The translations under genes and the position numbers were made by a program. A stretch of DNA of 64,000 bases from Pseudomonadota bacterium (GTDB lineage: Bacteria; Pseudomonadota; Gammaproteobacteria; Burkholderiales; Gallionellaceae): positions 21,985-85,984 of the forward strand of contig JAJZUP010000005.1 of the NCBI GenBank assembly GCA_021848465.1, written 5' to 3'. Positions 28,007 to 36,717 of the stretch are shown piece after piece (the first letter of the stretch is position 1; each line of letters starts with the position of its first letter). The notes beneath the pieces are model-generated. The model was not told the origin of the DNA and did no database searches. It saw only the letters and a list, made by a program, of their open reading frames with translations.

Positions 28007-30088
28007 ATGAATTTCTTAAAGACACTTCAAGATACGCTGAAACGGCTGGGTGGGCGCAGCATGGCTGGCCCTATCCTGATTGTCATGATCCTGGCGATGA
28101 TGGTGTTGCCATTGCCGCCGTTCCTGCTGGACATCCTGTTTACCTTCAACATTGCGATGGCGATCATGGTGCTGCTGGTCAGCATGAACACGCTGAAGCC
28201 GCTCGACTTCGCTTCCTTCCCTACGGTATTGCTGATTTCCACCTTGCTGCGCCTGTCGCTGAATGTGGCTTCCACCCGCGTGGTGCTGATGCAGGGCCAC
28301 ACCGGCCCGGACGCTGCAGGCAAGGTGATCGAGTCGTTCGGCCATTTCCTGGTGGGCGGCAATTACGCGGTCGGTATCGTGGTGTTCGCGATCCTGGTGG
28401 TGATCAACTTCATGGTTATCACCAAGGGCGCCGGACGTATCGCCGAAGTGGGCGCGCGTTTCACCTTGGATGCGATGCCGGGCAAACAAATGGCGATTGA
28501 CGCCGACCTGAATGCCGGACTGATTGGTGAAGATGAAGCCCGCCGCCGCCGTGCGGAAGTGGCGCAAGAGTCCGATTTCTACGGGGCGATGGACGGTGCG
28601 AGCAAATTCGTGCGCGGTGATGCGGTTGCCGGCATCATCATCCTGGCGATCAACCTGGTGGGCGGTTTTGTGGTGGGCGTGCTGCAACACAATCTCGATC
28701 TCGGCATGGCCGCAAAGACTTACACCCTGCTGGCAATTGGCGACGGTCTGGTTGCGCAAGTGCCGGCGCTGGTGATCTCAACGGCAGCAGGTCTTGTGGT
28801 GAGCCGCGTGACCAACAATGAAAATATCGGCCAGCAACTGATCAAGCAGCTGCTGACTAATCCGCAAGTGCTGTTGCTGACCGCCGGCATCATCGGCATG
28901 CTCGGGCTGATTCCTGGCATGCCGCACATTCCGTTCCTGTTGCTGGCAGGCTTGCTGGCCTGGCTCGCCTATGCGTTGTTGCTGCGTGCCAAGAAGGCTA
29001 GTGAGCAGCAGGTCGTGGAAACTGTGGCGCCGCCTGCGGTCGAGGCACCGGAGGCGACTTGGGAGGATGTTGCCCAGGTCGATGTGCTGGGACTGGAAGT
29101 CGGCTATCGCCTGATCTCGCTGGTGGACAAGGCGCAGGATGGTGACCTGTTGCGCCGCATCAAAGGCATCCGCAAGAAATTTACCCAGGAAATGGGCTTC
29201 CTGCCTCCGCCCGTGCATATCCGCGACAACCTCGATTTGCGCCCGAACGCTTACCGTATCACCTTGAAGGGGGCTGAGATCGGTACTGGCGAGGCTTATG
29301 CCAACATGTTCCTCGCCATTGATCCGGGCAATGCAAGCGGCAGCCTGCCCGGCATGCAAACGACCGATCCGGCATTCGGATTGCCGGCAATCTGGATCGA
29401 AGGCGATATGCGCGAAAATGCCCAGGCCATGGGGTATACCGTGGTGGATGCCGGCACTGTGGTGGCGACCCACATGAGTCACCTGATCCACATGCACGCG
29501 GCTGAATTGCTTGGCCGCCAGGAGTTGCAGCAACTGCTCGACCATATCGGCAAGCTGGCGCCGAAGCTTACCGAAGACCTGGTGCCGAAGCTGCTGCCGC
29601 TCGCCACCTTGCAGAAAGTATTGCAGAACCTGCTGGATGAGGGCATGCATATCCGCGATATGCGCACGATCCTGGAAACCTTGGCCGAGCATGCGACACG
29701 CACCCAGGATGCCATGGTGCTGACCGGACTGGTGCGCGTGGCGCTGGGCCCGGCCATCGTGCAGCAATTCTATCCATCATCGCCGGAGATGCAGGTAATC
29801 GGCATGGACAAGGAGTTGGAGCATGTGCTGGCGCAGGCGATCCAGGCCGGCGGCGGCAATGCAATCGAGCCTGGGCTGGCCAATACTTTGCTGCGTGAAA
29901 CGCGCAATGCCGCCGAGCTGCAGGAGCAAATGGGATTGCCTACGGTGCTGCTGGTGCCGGGGCAGATACGCGATCTGCTGGCACGCTTCCTGAAGCGCTC
30001 GCTGCCGCAGCTCAAAGTGATTTCGCATGAAGAAGTTCCGGGATTCAAGACCGTCAGGGTGACATCTATGGTAGGGGGTAGAGCATGA
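28007..30088 (+). CDS. flhA: Flagellar export gate protein FlhA
   Basis: Largest export-gate subunit; its cytoplasmic ring docks chaperone-substrate complexes. 693 residues from the ATG at 28007: eight transmembrane helices in the first 330 residues, with the conserved FHIPEP-family stretch RLSLNVASTRVVLMQG, then the four-part cytoplasmic domain. GGAGAGGG lies upstream of both this ATG and an alternative at 27998, so the start is uncertain by three codons; an ATG at 27980 and a GTG at 27962 have no support. The stop overlaps flhF (ATGA). Confidence 0.95.
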   Translation: MNFLKTLQDTLKRLGGRSMAGPILIVMILAMMVLPLPPFLLDILFTFNIAMAIMVLLVSMNTLKPLDFASFPTVLLISTLLRLSLNVASTRVVLMQGHTGPDAAGKVIESFGHFLVGGNYAVGIVVFAILVVINFMVITKGAGRIAEVGARFTLDAMPGKQMAIDADLNAGLIGEDEARRRRAEVAQESDFYGAMDGASKFVRGDAVAGIIILAINLVGGFVVGVLQHNLDLGMAAKTYTLLAIGDGLVAQVPALVISTAAGLVVSRVTNNENIGQQLIKQLLTNPQVLLLTAGIIGMLGLIPGMPHIPFLLLAGLLAWLAYALLLRAKKASEQQVVETVAPPAVEAPEATWEDVAQVDVLGLEVGYRLISLVDKAQDGDLLRRIKGIRKKFTQEMGFLPPPVHIRDNLDLRPNAYRITLKGAEIGTGEAYANMFLAIDPGNASGSLPGMQTTDPAFGLPAIWIEGDMRENAQAMGYTVVDAGTVVATHMSHLIHMHAAELLGRQELQQLLDHIGKLAPKLTEDLVPKLLPLATLQKVLQNLLDEGMHIRDMRTILETLAEHATRTQDAMVLTGLVRVALGPAIVQQFYPSSPEMQVIGMDKELEHVLAQAIQAGGGNAIEPGLANTLLRETRNAAELQEQMGLPTVLLVPGQIRDLLARFLKRSLPQLKVISHEEVPGFKTVRVTSMVGGRA

Positions 30089-31380
30089 ACGCACGCAAAT
30101 TTATCGCGGCCAATTCCCGCGAGGCATTGAAAATGGTACGCGCCGAACTCGGCGAGGATGCAGTGATCCTGTCCAACCGCAAGGCGCCTCAGGGCGTGGA
30201 AATCGTGGCGATGGGTAACGCCGAGCTGATGCGGCTGAGCGAAGCGCGCGAGAATCGTCCCGCTCCGGCGGCGAAGCCCTTGTCGCCCTTGCATGAAAAA
30301 GCCATGAGCCAAGCCGCGGTGCTCGGCGCCAAGGTGATTTCGACTGCCCCGGTGGCCAGCGAGACGCCGGTCGCCAAGACGCGTGCTGCTGCGCCAGCCG
30401 TTACCGCTCCGGCCCAAGTTGCAGCAGTGCCGGAAGTCGACCGCGAGCAGACGAAGATACTGAGCGAGATTAAGGTGATGCATAACATGCTGCAGGAGCA
30501 ACTGGCCTGTATCGCCTGGGGCGACATGCAGCAGCGCAATCCCAAGCGCAGCGGCCTGCTGCGCGACATGATCAACTCAGGTTTCAGCCCGGCCCTGTCG
30601 CGAAAGCTGCTCGATAAGATGCCGGACGATGCCGATGCATCCTGGGTGCGTCAGGCACTGGCTCATAATGTGCCGGTTGTCGGCAAGCAGGATGACATCA
30701 TCACGCGTGGCGGGGTGTATGCGCTGGTGGGCCCGACCGGGGTGGGCAAGACCACCACCACTGCCAAGCTGGCGGCACGTGCCGTGGTGCGTTACGGTGC
30801 CGACAAGGTGGCGCTGATCACCACTGACAGTTATCGTATCGGGGCGCATGAGCAGCTGAAAATATACGGCAAGATTCTGGGGGTGGCGGTGCATGCCGTG
30901 CGCGATACCGAAGACCTGAAGCTGACTTTGTCCGGCCTGAAGCACAAGCACCTGGTGCTGATCGATACCATGGGGGTGGGCCAGCGTGACAGCCGCGTGG
31001 CCGCGCAGATGGAAATGTTCAATGCAGCTGGCGTCAAGCGCCTGCTGTTGCTGAATGCCACCAGTGCTGGCAGTACGCTGGAAGATGTGGTGCGCATGTA
31101 CCATGGCGCCGGAGTGGTGGGATGCATTGCCACCAAGCTGGATGAGGCTGTGGCGCTCGGTACCGTGCTGGATGTGGTGATACGCCATAAGCTGACCATG
31201 CATTACATTGCCAGTGGCCAGCGCGTGCCGGAAGATTTGCATGATGTGAACCTGGATTATTTGCTGCATCGTGCCTTCAAGATCAATTCGGCCCAGACGG
31301 CTTTCGAATTGCAGGACCTGGAGTTTCCCGCCTTTATGGCAGGCTCCGCACCGGTGAAGAGGGCTGCCCATGCGCTATGA
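30085..31380 (+). CDS. flhF: SRP-type GTPase FlhF
   Basis: GTPase that places the flagellum at the cell pole and helps start basal body assembly. 431 residues: N-terminal B domain (about 1-60), a variable Ala/Pro-rich linker, and the NG GTPase domain. P-loop GPTGVGKTTTTAKLA begins at residue 216; TTDSYRIGAHEQL, DTMGVGQRD and TKLDEA follow as G2 to G4. DTMG replaces the more usual DTAG, as in many FlhF proteins. It overlaps flhA by 4 and flhG by 11 bases. Confidence 0.95.
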   Translation: MNARKFIAANSREALKMVRAELGEDAVILSNRKAPQGVEIVAMGNAELMRLSEARENRPAPAAKPLSPLHEKAMSQAAVLGAKVISTAPVASETPVAKTRAAAPAVTAPAQVAAVPEVDREQTKILSEIKVMHNMLQEQLACIAWGDMQQRNPKRSGLLRDMINSGFSPALSRKLLDKMPDDADASWVRQALAHNVPVVGKQDDIITRGGVYALVGPTGVGKTTTTAKLAARAVVRYGADKVALITTDSYRIGAHEQLKIYGKILGVAVHAVRDTEDLKLTLSGLKHKHLVLIDTMGVGQRDSRVAAQMEMFNAAGVKRLLLLNATSAGSTLEDVVRMYHGAGVVGCIATKLDEAVALGTVLDVVIRHKLTMHYIASGQRVPEDLHDVNLDYLLHRAFKINSAQTAFELQDLEFPAFMAGSAPVKRAAHAL

Positions 31381-32266
31381 GCCAGGCAATGACCAGGCCG
31401 AAGGCCTGCGGCGGTTGCTCGCCAGATCGGCCGCCCGTGTGGTGACCGTAGTGGGCGCGCGCGAAGGGTTGGGCGCGACTAGCGTGGTCGTCAACCTGGC
31501 GGCCCAGTGGGCCAGCGAGGGAAAGCGCGTGCTGGTGCTGGATGAGCATGTGTCGGCCAGCAATGTCCCGAACCAGCTGGGCCTGAAGCATCGTTACGAC
31601 GCGCTGAATGTGGTGCGCGGCGACAAGCAGTTGTCCGAGGTCATGCTTGCCGGCGGCAATGGAGTATGTGTACTGCCTGCCGCGCGTGCGATGCAGGCAT
31701 TGCCGCGTCTTGAGGCGGCTGAACGCGAACGTCTGCTGGGTGTGCTGCGCCAGGCTGCCCACGGCATGGATGTCGTGCTGGTGGACGCGGCGGCGCGCGA
31801 AGGCCATTCAGTCAGCGCCAGCCTGTCGGGTGATGAGCCGCTGCTGATGGTATTGAACGGGACGGCAAGCGGGATTACCGAAAGCTACGCCATGCTCAAA
31901 CAGATGGCATTGCAAAACGGACGCAGCTCGTTCGATATTGTGGTCAACAAGGTCAAGGGCGAATCAGAAGCACGTGCCATTTTCGACAATATGGCACAAT
32001 TGGCGCTGCGCAATTTGCAGGTGCGGCTGGAGTATATGGGATATATTCCGGTTGATGAAAAGCTGAAACGTGCGACACAATTATGCCAGCCGGTTGCCGA
32101 GGCGTTTCCGGGCGGACAATGCGCCGGCGCTTTTGCTGCGGTGGCGCAGAATCTGATGCAGGTGAGCGGCAGCGATGAGGAAGAGGGTGGCGGGCTGGTC
32201 GGCCTGATGCAGCGCCTGATCAGCCGGCAGCACTCGATGGGTAATGTGGTGGCGGCAATCACATGA
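31370..32266 (+). CDS. flhG: MinD-like ATPase FlhG (FleN), degenerate P-loop
   Basis: Partner of FlhF that limits flagellar number. 298 residues with a ParA/MinD fold, but the deviant Walker A box is altered: GAREGLGATS (residues 29-38) stands where KGGxGKT is expected, so both the signature lysine and the P-loop lysine are missing (A36). The LDAD motif is LDEH, and the switch II DTGAG is DAAAREG. ATP hydrolysis, and perhaps binding, may be lost. Position between flhF and fliA makes the assignment firm despite divergence. Confidence 0.87.
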   Translation: MRYEPGNDQAEGLRRLLARSAARVVTVVGAREGLGATSVVVNLAAQWASEGKRVLVLDEHVSASNVPNQLGLKHRYDALNVVRGDKQLSEVMLAGGNGVCVLPAARAMQALPRLEAAERERLLGVLRQAAHGMDVVLVDAAAREGHSVSASLSGDEPLLMVLNGTASGITESYAMLKQMALQNGRSSFDIVVNKVKGESEARAIFDNMAQLALRNLQVRLEYMGYIPVDEKLKRATQLCQPVAEAFPGGQCAGAFAAVAQNLMQVSGSDEEEGGGLVGLMQRLISRQHSMGNVVAAIT

Positions 32267-32994
32267 GAAGTTTTATTAACGCTATGTATACGGCAAACGG
32301 ATTAAGCGACAAAGAACAATGCCTCCGGGAATATGCGCCGCTGGTCAAGCGCATGGCGCACCATATGATGGCGAAATTGCCGAGTAGCGTTGATGTTGAT
32401 GACATGATCCAGGCCGGCATGATGGGGCTGCTGGATGCCGCGAACCGTTACGACGAGTTGCGCGGGGCGCAGTTCGAGACTTATGCCGCCCAGCGCATAC
32501 GCGGGGCCATGCTGGACGAGCTGCGCGGGGCGGACTGGCTGCCACGCAGCCTGCGTCGCGACATGCGCCGGATCGAGGCCGCCATACACCAGTTGCAGCA
32601 GAAGCTTGGCCGCCCGCCGCTGGAGTCGGAGATCGCGAAGCAGTTGGGGGTGACGCTGGAGCAGTACCAGCAGATGCTACAGGAAGCGCGCGGCGCGCAA
32701 CTGTTCTATTACGAAGATTTTCACGGCGATGACGACGAGGATTTTTTCGATCGTCACGAAGTGGAAGGGGTGAGCGACCCTGTGGCCATCCTGCAGGACG
32801 GCCGTTTCCGTACGGCCTTGATCAAGGCAATCGATGCGCTGCCGGAGCGGGAGCGTTTGATGATGGCGCTGTTGTATGAGCAGGACCTGAATTTGCGTGA
32901 AATCGGTGAAGTGATGGGGGTCAGTGAGTCGCGCGTGTGCCAACTGCATTCGCAGGCGGTGGCGCGGTTGCGCAGCAAGCTAAAAGGACATTGA
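32263..32994 (+). CDS. fliA: Flagellar sigma factor sigma-28
   Basis: Directs RNA polymerase to late flagellar promoters. 243 residues with sigma-70 regions 2 (DVDDMIQAGMMGLLDAANRY), 3 and 4 (LREIGEVMGVSESRVCQLHS). Its regulator FlgM is encoded nearby and two sites matching its consensus lie before flgM and flgK. The ATG at 32263 overlaps the flhG stop; a second ATG seven codons on is possible. The stop overlaps the motC start (TGATG). Confidence 0.96.
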   Translation: MRSFINAMYTANGLSDKEQCLREYAPLVKRMAHHMMAKLPSSVDVDDMIQAGMMGLLDAANRYDELRGAQFETYAAQRIRGAMLDELRGADWLPRSLRRDMRRIEAAIHQLQQKLGRPPLESEIAKQLGVTLEQYQQMLQEARGAQLFYYEDFHGDDDEDFFDRHEVEGVSDPVAILQDGRFRTALIKAIDALPERERLMMALLYEQDLNLREIGEVMGVSESRVCQLHSQAVARLRSKLKGH

Positions 32995-33734
32995 TGGACA
33001 AACTCAGTCTGTTCGGGCTGCTGATCGCGCTCAGCGGCATCATAGGTGGACAAATCCTGGAAGGCGGTACCGCGTCCGTGCTGTTGCAAGGCGCGGCGTT
33101 TTTTATTGTCTTTGGCGGTACGTTGGGGGCGGTGATGTTGCAGCACCCGTTCCGGGTGTTCATCACCGGACTCAAGATGGGGCGCTGGGCATTTGTGACG
33201 CCGCAAATCGATTTGCAGCGGCTGGCCTACCAGATTACGGCTTGGAGCGGCCTGGCGCGCAAGGAAGGGCTGCTGGTGCTGGAAAACCACATCAAGGACG
33301 TGAAGGATCCGTTCGTGGCCAAAGGGCTGCAATTGCTAGTGGATGGCAATAGCGCGGAAAAGATTCGCGAGGTGCTGGCAGTCGATGTCGGCGTGTACGA
33401 GGAATCCTGCTGGCAGGGGGCGCGTGTCTGGGAAGCGGCAGCCGGTTATTCGCCGACCATCGGCATCATGGGGGCGGTGCTGGGCTTGATCCATGTGATG
33501 CAAAGCCTTGCGGATCCATCCAAGCTCGGAGCAGGTATCGCGGTGGCGTTTATTGCCACCATCTACGGGGTGGGATTTGCCAACTTGGTGTTTCTCCCGA
33601 TCGCCGGCAAGCTGAAGGCCATTACCATGCGTCAGCTGGTGATGCGCGAGATGGCAATTGATGGCTTGTGCATGATTGCCAACCTGGAAAGTCCGCGCTT
33701 CATCGAGAATAAACTACAAGGCTATACCGCTTAA
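32994..33734 (+). CDS. motC: Flagellar stator protein MotC (MotA family)
   Basis: Proton-channel stator subunit that couples ion flow to rotor torque. 246 residues, shorter than E. coli MotA (295), with four transmembrane helices and the MotA/ExbB segment YSPTIGIMGAVLGLIHVM. The start MDKLSLFGLL shares one base with the fliA stop; AAAAGGA is upstream. Pairing with the following OmpA-domain protein and linkage to fliA match the MotCD set of pseudomonads, which supports swarming in Pseudomonas. No MotAB pair is in the window. Confidence 0.93.
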   Translation: MDKLSLFGLLIALSGIIGGQILEGGTASVLLQGAAFFIVFGGTLGAVMLQHPFRVFITGLKMGRWAFVTPQIDLQRLAYQITAWSGLARKEGLLVLENHIKDVKDPFVAKGLQLLVDGNSAEKIREVLAVDVGVYEESCWQGARVWEAAAGYSPTIGIMGAVLGLIHVMQSLADPSKLGAGIAVAFIATIYGVGFANLVFLPIAGKLKAITMRQLVMREMAIDGLCMIANLESPRFIENKLQGYTA

Positions 33735-33735
33735 C

Positions 33736-34548
33736 GTGGCGCTGCGCAGAAAAAGGGCAGACCGCGACAATCATGACCGCTGGCTGGTTTCTTACGCGGA
33801 CTTCATCACGCTGCTGTTTGCATTCTTTGTCGTGATGTATGCAATTTCATCGGTAAACGAGGGCAAGTATCGCGTACTGGGCGTGGCCCTTGGCAGCGCG
33901 TTCGGAACCAGTGCCGCCAAGCCGGGTGAGAGCGGTGCGATCCGCCTGAATGAGCAGGAGCTGTACTTCAAATCGATCATAGACCGGCGCAATGCCAGGC
34001 TGGCCGAGCAGCAGCGCAAGCTGAACGAGCGCATGCAGTTGCTGATGAAAAACCTCAGCCAGGTGATGACCGGTCTGGTCAAGAACGGGCAGGTGTCCAT
34101 TTCGCAAACCAGCAGGGGGGTGATGCTGGATATCAATGCCAGCGCCTTGTTTGCATTGGGCGACGCAACGCTTTCCCCGGCGGCGGAGAAGACGCTGGCG
34201 GATGTCGCGAAAGTGTTGTCCGATGGGGATATGCCGATCGAGGTGGAAGGGTATACGGATAACCTGCCGATCAGCACCTCGCTATATCCATCCAACTGGG
34301 AGTTGTCGTCTGCGCGGGCAAGCAGTGTGGTGCGCCTGTTTATTGAGCGTGGCGTGGCTTCCAGCCGCCTGACAGTGGTGGGGGCCGCCGACAACAGCCC
34401 TGTCGTGAGCAATGGAACGCCGGAAGGGCGGGCGCGCAACCGGCGCGTGACGGTCACGGTGCTGGCGTCCGATATCGAGCGGGGGGCGCAGCCTGCTTCC
34501 GCAGCAGGCGAAGCGGTGATGCCGGAGCCCGCCAATACGGCGCCGTAA
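33736..34548 (+). CDS. motD: Flagellar stator protein MotD (MotB family)
   Basis: 270 residues: short basic N-terminus, one transmembrane helix with the channel aspartate in SYADFITLLFAFFVVMYA, a linker, and a C-terminal OmpA-like peptidoglycan-binding domain (YTDNLPIS, NWELSSARA, NRRVTVTV). I take a GTG start one base after the motC stop, giving the typical MALRRKR opening; upstream in-frame codons lie inside motC. Together with MotC it forms the stator. It is convergent with flgN, with about 10 bases between stops. Confidence 0.92.
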   Translation: MALRRKRADRDNHDRWLVSYADFITLLFAFFVVMYAISSVNEGKYRVLGVALGSAFGTSAAKPGESGAIRLNEQELYFKSIIDRRNARLAEQQRKLNERMQLLMKNLSQVMTGLVKNGQVSISQTSRGVMLDINASALFALGDATLSPAAEKTLADVAKVLSDGDMPIEVEGYTDNLPISTSLYPSNWELSSARASSVVRLFIERGVASSRLTVVGAADNSPVVSNGTPEGRARNRRVTVTVLASDIERGAQPASAAGEAVMPEPANTAP

Positions 34549-34558
34549 AAGGCTGGCT

Positions 34559-35023
34559 CTAACCGCTTCCCAAGGAGCGGCCACCGATGGCAATGCTGTG
34601 CTGACCATCCTTTCCATACAGGTTGCTGGTGCTTCTGGTGGCCACCATCAAGGCATTCAGTGCCTGCTGGTTGCTGCGCAGGCGCAACTGGATGACTTCG
34701 CCGTTGGTGTGGTTAAGGTGGTCGGCGCGTGCGGCGAGGTCGCGTAATTCCTTCCATACCGGCACGGCGGGAGGGACATGCTTTGCGATCCAGGCAGCCG
34801 GGTCGGCCGTGACGCCTTGCGCAGACAGGAACTGCCTGCGGGTGCTGGCGATCAGGGAGAGCTTGTTGGCAAAGGTGGTTTTGGCTTCGGCAAGCGCCAG
34901 CAGTTTTTCGGCATCCTGGTTCAGCAGGATTTGCTGTTCCTTTTCAAGCAGAGCAACAAACTCGCGCATCGTATTGCGCTCTGCATTCAGCCGCGTGAAA
35001 AACTCCTGGAGCTGGCTATTCAA
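34559..35023 (-). CDS. flgN: Flagellar chaperone FlgN
   Basis: 154 residues, almost wholly helical, with FlgN_FliT traits (ERNTMREFVALLEKEQQILL, LLALAEAKTTFANKL). FlgN guards the hook-junction proteins FlgK and FlgL before export. The start is a TTG overlapping the flgM stop (TTGA), so it depends on flgM translation; no better ATG exists at the N-terminus. Its clients are encoded in the same island. Confidence 0.9.
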   Translation of the reverse strand: MNSQLQEFFTRLNAERNTMREFVALLEKEQQILLNQDAEKLLALAEAKTTFANKLSLIASTRRQFLSAQGVTADPAAWIAKHVPPAVPVWKELRDLAARADHLNHTNGEVIQLRLRSNQQALNALMVATRSTSNLYGKDGQHSIAIGGRSLGSG

Positions 35024-35352
35024 CTTTGGCTCGCGTTGAGCAAATCTTCCACATCATTAATCAGCCGGTCGGCGATGGCGGCCGTATTGATCTGGAAGCG
35101 GCCCTCACTGATGGCCTGCTTGATTTCCGCCACCTTTTTCGAGTCAATCGTCGCCGGGCCGGATGGGCCGGCTTCCATGCTGCGCAACTGGCTGCTGGCG
35201 CCGAGGCTTACGCTCACCCCTTCAGGCGGTGGTGCCGTTTCGGCCATTTTAGACGGAGTGCTGTTCTCTCCGGCTTTGGCCTGGTTTTGGCGCGTTACCG
35301 CCTCACTTGCTGAGGCTTGTTGCAGGTGGTTGATACTTTTGTCAATTTTCAT
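35020..35352 (-). CDS. flgM: Anti-sigma-28 factor FlgM
   Basis: 110 residues. FlgM holds sigma-28 inactive until the hook is complete, then leaves through the export gate. The C-terminal half (IDSKKVAEIKQAISEGRFQI, AIADRLINDVEDLL) is the sigma-28-binding region; the N-terminal half is disordered-looking (Ser, Ala, Glu, Pro). AAGGTG precedes the ATG at 35352. A sigma-28 promoter lies just upstream, giving the usual feedback loop. Confidence 0.94.
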   Translation of the reverse strand: MKIDKSINHLQQASASEAVTRQNQAKAGENSTPSKMAETAPPPEGVSVSLGASSQLRSMEAGPSGPATIDSKKVAEIKQAISEGRFQINTAAIADRLINDVEDLLNASQS

Positions 35353-35386
35353 TTGAATCACCTTTTAACTGTCCAACTCGGATGTT

Positions 35387-35413
35387 TCATCGGCAACTTT
35401 TTCAAAAACTTTA
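35387..35413 (-). promoter_or_regulatory. Sigma-28 promoter of flgMN
   Basis: On the minus strand TAAA, 15 bases, then GCCGATGA: 11 of 12 positions fit the FliA consensus TAAA-N15-GCCGATAA with exact spacing. It lies 35 bases before the flgM start, between flgA and flgM. An A/T-rich inverted repeat (GAAAATT / AATTTTC, 35423-35442) sits between the flgA stop and this promoter and might weaken read-through from flgA. Confidence 0.85.
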
Positions 35414-35470
35414 GGCTGATTTGAAAATTTTTTCAAATTTTCACGAAATTTTTATAATTCATCAAGTTAC

Positions 35471-36166
35471 TCATTGTTGTACTTCAACAATTCCATTTGT
35501 GCGGGCGATTCCGCTAATTATTTGTCCCGAGGCAACACGTACTTGGGTAGTTTGCCCGTCTGCCGCATTGTTGAGTGCCTGCCCTTCGGTACGCAATTTG
35601 ATGCCGTTTCCTTCGACGACCAGTTGAACCGTCTGCCCTTGTGTCACGGCATAAGGGGGGCGGAACATGTCTTGCCTCAGCAACTGACCGGCCCCGATGT
35701 TGTATTTCACCACCTTGCCAAGGATCTGGGTCTCATTCGTAATGATTCCGGGCTGGGTGACCTCACCGGACTGAGGCAAATAATCTCCCTGGCCGATTAC
35801 CTGCCCCTGCTGCAAGGGGTGACTGGAAACCAGCATATCCATGGTGATGGTGATATTGGCCGGGATGAACAGTGACCAGCCGTTTTTGTCGTTGCAGCGT
35901 ATACCGATTGTGGTTCTGCCCTGGGTTTGCGCCCCGGTGGGGAGGAATGCCTCAAGCTGGGTGCAGGCAGGGAAGGCTACCCGGGAATCAATCTCGTCGA
36001 TGGCATAACTGACCTTGCCGGGCATGTTTTTCGTCAGGGCCTTTACAAATTCGGTGGCAACCTTATGAATTTCCGCATGACTTTGCATCCCGCCCGCAGC
36101 TTGGGCGCAGGGCAGGGCGGCTGTCAGAATGACGAGCAGCAAGAATAAAACAGGGGTTTCTCTCAT
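35471..36166 (-). CDS. flgA: Flagellar P-ring assembly chaperone FlgA
   Basis: Periplasmic chaperone for FlgI ring formation. Signal peptide MRETPVLFLLLVILTAAL with likely cleavage near CAQAAGG, then the FlgA/SAF region (PLQQGQVIGQGDYLPQSGE, GQLLRQDMF) and C-terminal LVVEGNGIKLRTEGQAL. 231 residues from the chosen ATG, which gives a clean signal peptide although no strong ribosome site is seen. An alternative ATG at 36217 has GAGG upstream but adds 17 residues before the signal. It is divergent from flgB and upstream of flgM. Confidence 0.92.
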   Translation of the reverse strand: MRETPVLFLLLVILTAALPCAQAAGGMQSHAEIHKVATEFVKALTKNMPGKVSYAIDEIDSRVAFPACTQLEAFLPTGAQTQGRTTIGIRCNDKNGWSLFIPANITITMDMLVSSHPLQQGQVIGQGDYLPQSGEVTQPGIITNETQILGKVVKYNIGAGQLLRQDMFRPPYAVTQGQTVQLVVEGNGIKLRTEGQALNNAADGQTTQVRVASGQIISGIARTNGIVEVQQ

Positions 36167-36221
36167 GCCGCTATTGTGACCTGACGAGGGTTTAATTAAA
36201 AGGATGAAATAACGCATTTTC

Positions 36222-36237
36222 CGGCCTCTATTTTGCG
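36222..36237 (+). promoter_or_regulatory. Possible sigma-54 promoter of the flgB operon
   Basis: cGGCCTCTATTTTGCg has the invariant GG and GC exactly 10 bases apart and keeps TTGC at -12, as in TGGCAC-N5-TTGC; the -24 half matches only GGC. It would start transcription about 60 bases before flgB. Sigma-54 control of hook-basal body genes is known in bacteria with FlhF/FlhG-type polar flagella. Weak by itself. Confidence 0.35.
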
Positions 36238-36307
36238 GATGCTGATGTACCGGCTGAGTTTAGTATGCACGACATGGAAAACAGTCTGCCTCAGGAGGGC
36301 GACAGAA

Positions 36308-36712
36308 ATGACCAGCCAAATCGATAGCACGTTCCAGTTCCACCAAGCCGCGCTCAATCTGCGCGCAGCCCGTCAGGAACTGATTGCTTCGAACATCGCC
36401 AATGCAGATACCCCGAACTATAAGGCGCGGGATATTGATTTTGCGAAAGCCCTGCAGGATGTGCTGGCCGGAACCGATGAGAGCCTGGACATGAGCAGGA
36501 CGGCTCCCGAGCATTACAGTGGCGCTAGCGGGGATACGGTCATGGGGGCGCCGGTGATGTATCGCAATCCATTGCAGCCAAGCGCGGATGGCAATACGGT
36601 GGATATGGATGTAGAGCGGGCTCAGTTTGCCGACAACGCATTGCGCTATGAAGCGAGCGTGCGGTTCCTGAGTGATCGGGTCAAGGATGTGCTGGCCGCA
36701 TTACAAGGGTAA
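36308..36712 (+). CDS. flgB: Flagellar proximal rod protein FlgB
   Basis: 134 residues; rod subunit next to the MS ring. The flagellar rod/hook signature [20 protein letters not shown] is present, and the C-terminal helix pairs with it in the filament. AGGAGG 9 bases before the ATG fixes the start; a longer frame to 36233 has no support. First gene of flgBCDEFGHIJ. Confidence 0.95.
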   Translation: MTSQIDSTFQFHQAALNLRAARQELIASNIANADTPNYKARDIDFAKALQDVLAGTDESLDMSRTAPEHYSGASGDTVMGAPVMYRNPLQPSADGNTVDMDVERAQFADNALRYEASVRFLSDRVKDVLAALQG

Positions 36713-36717
36713 TCATC

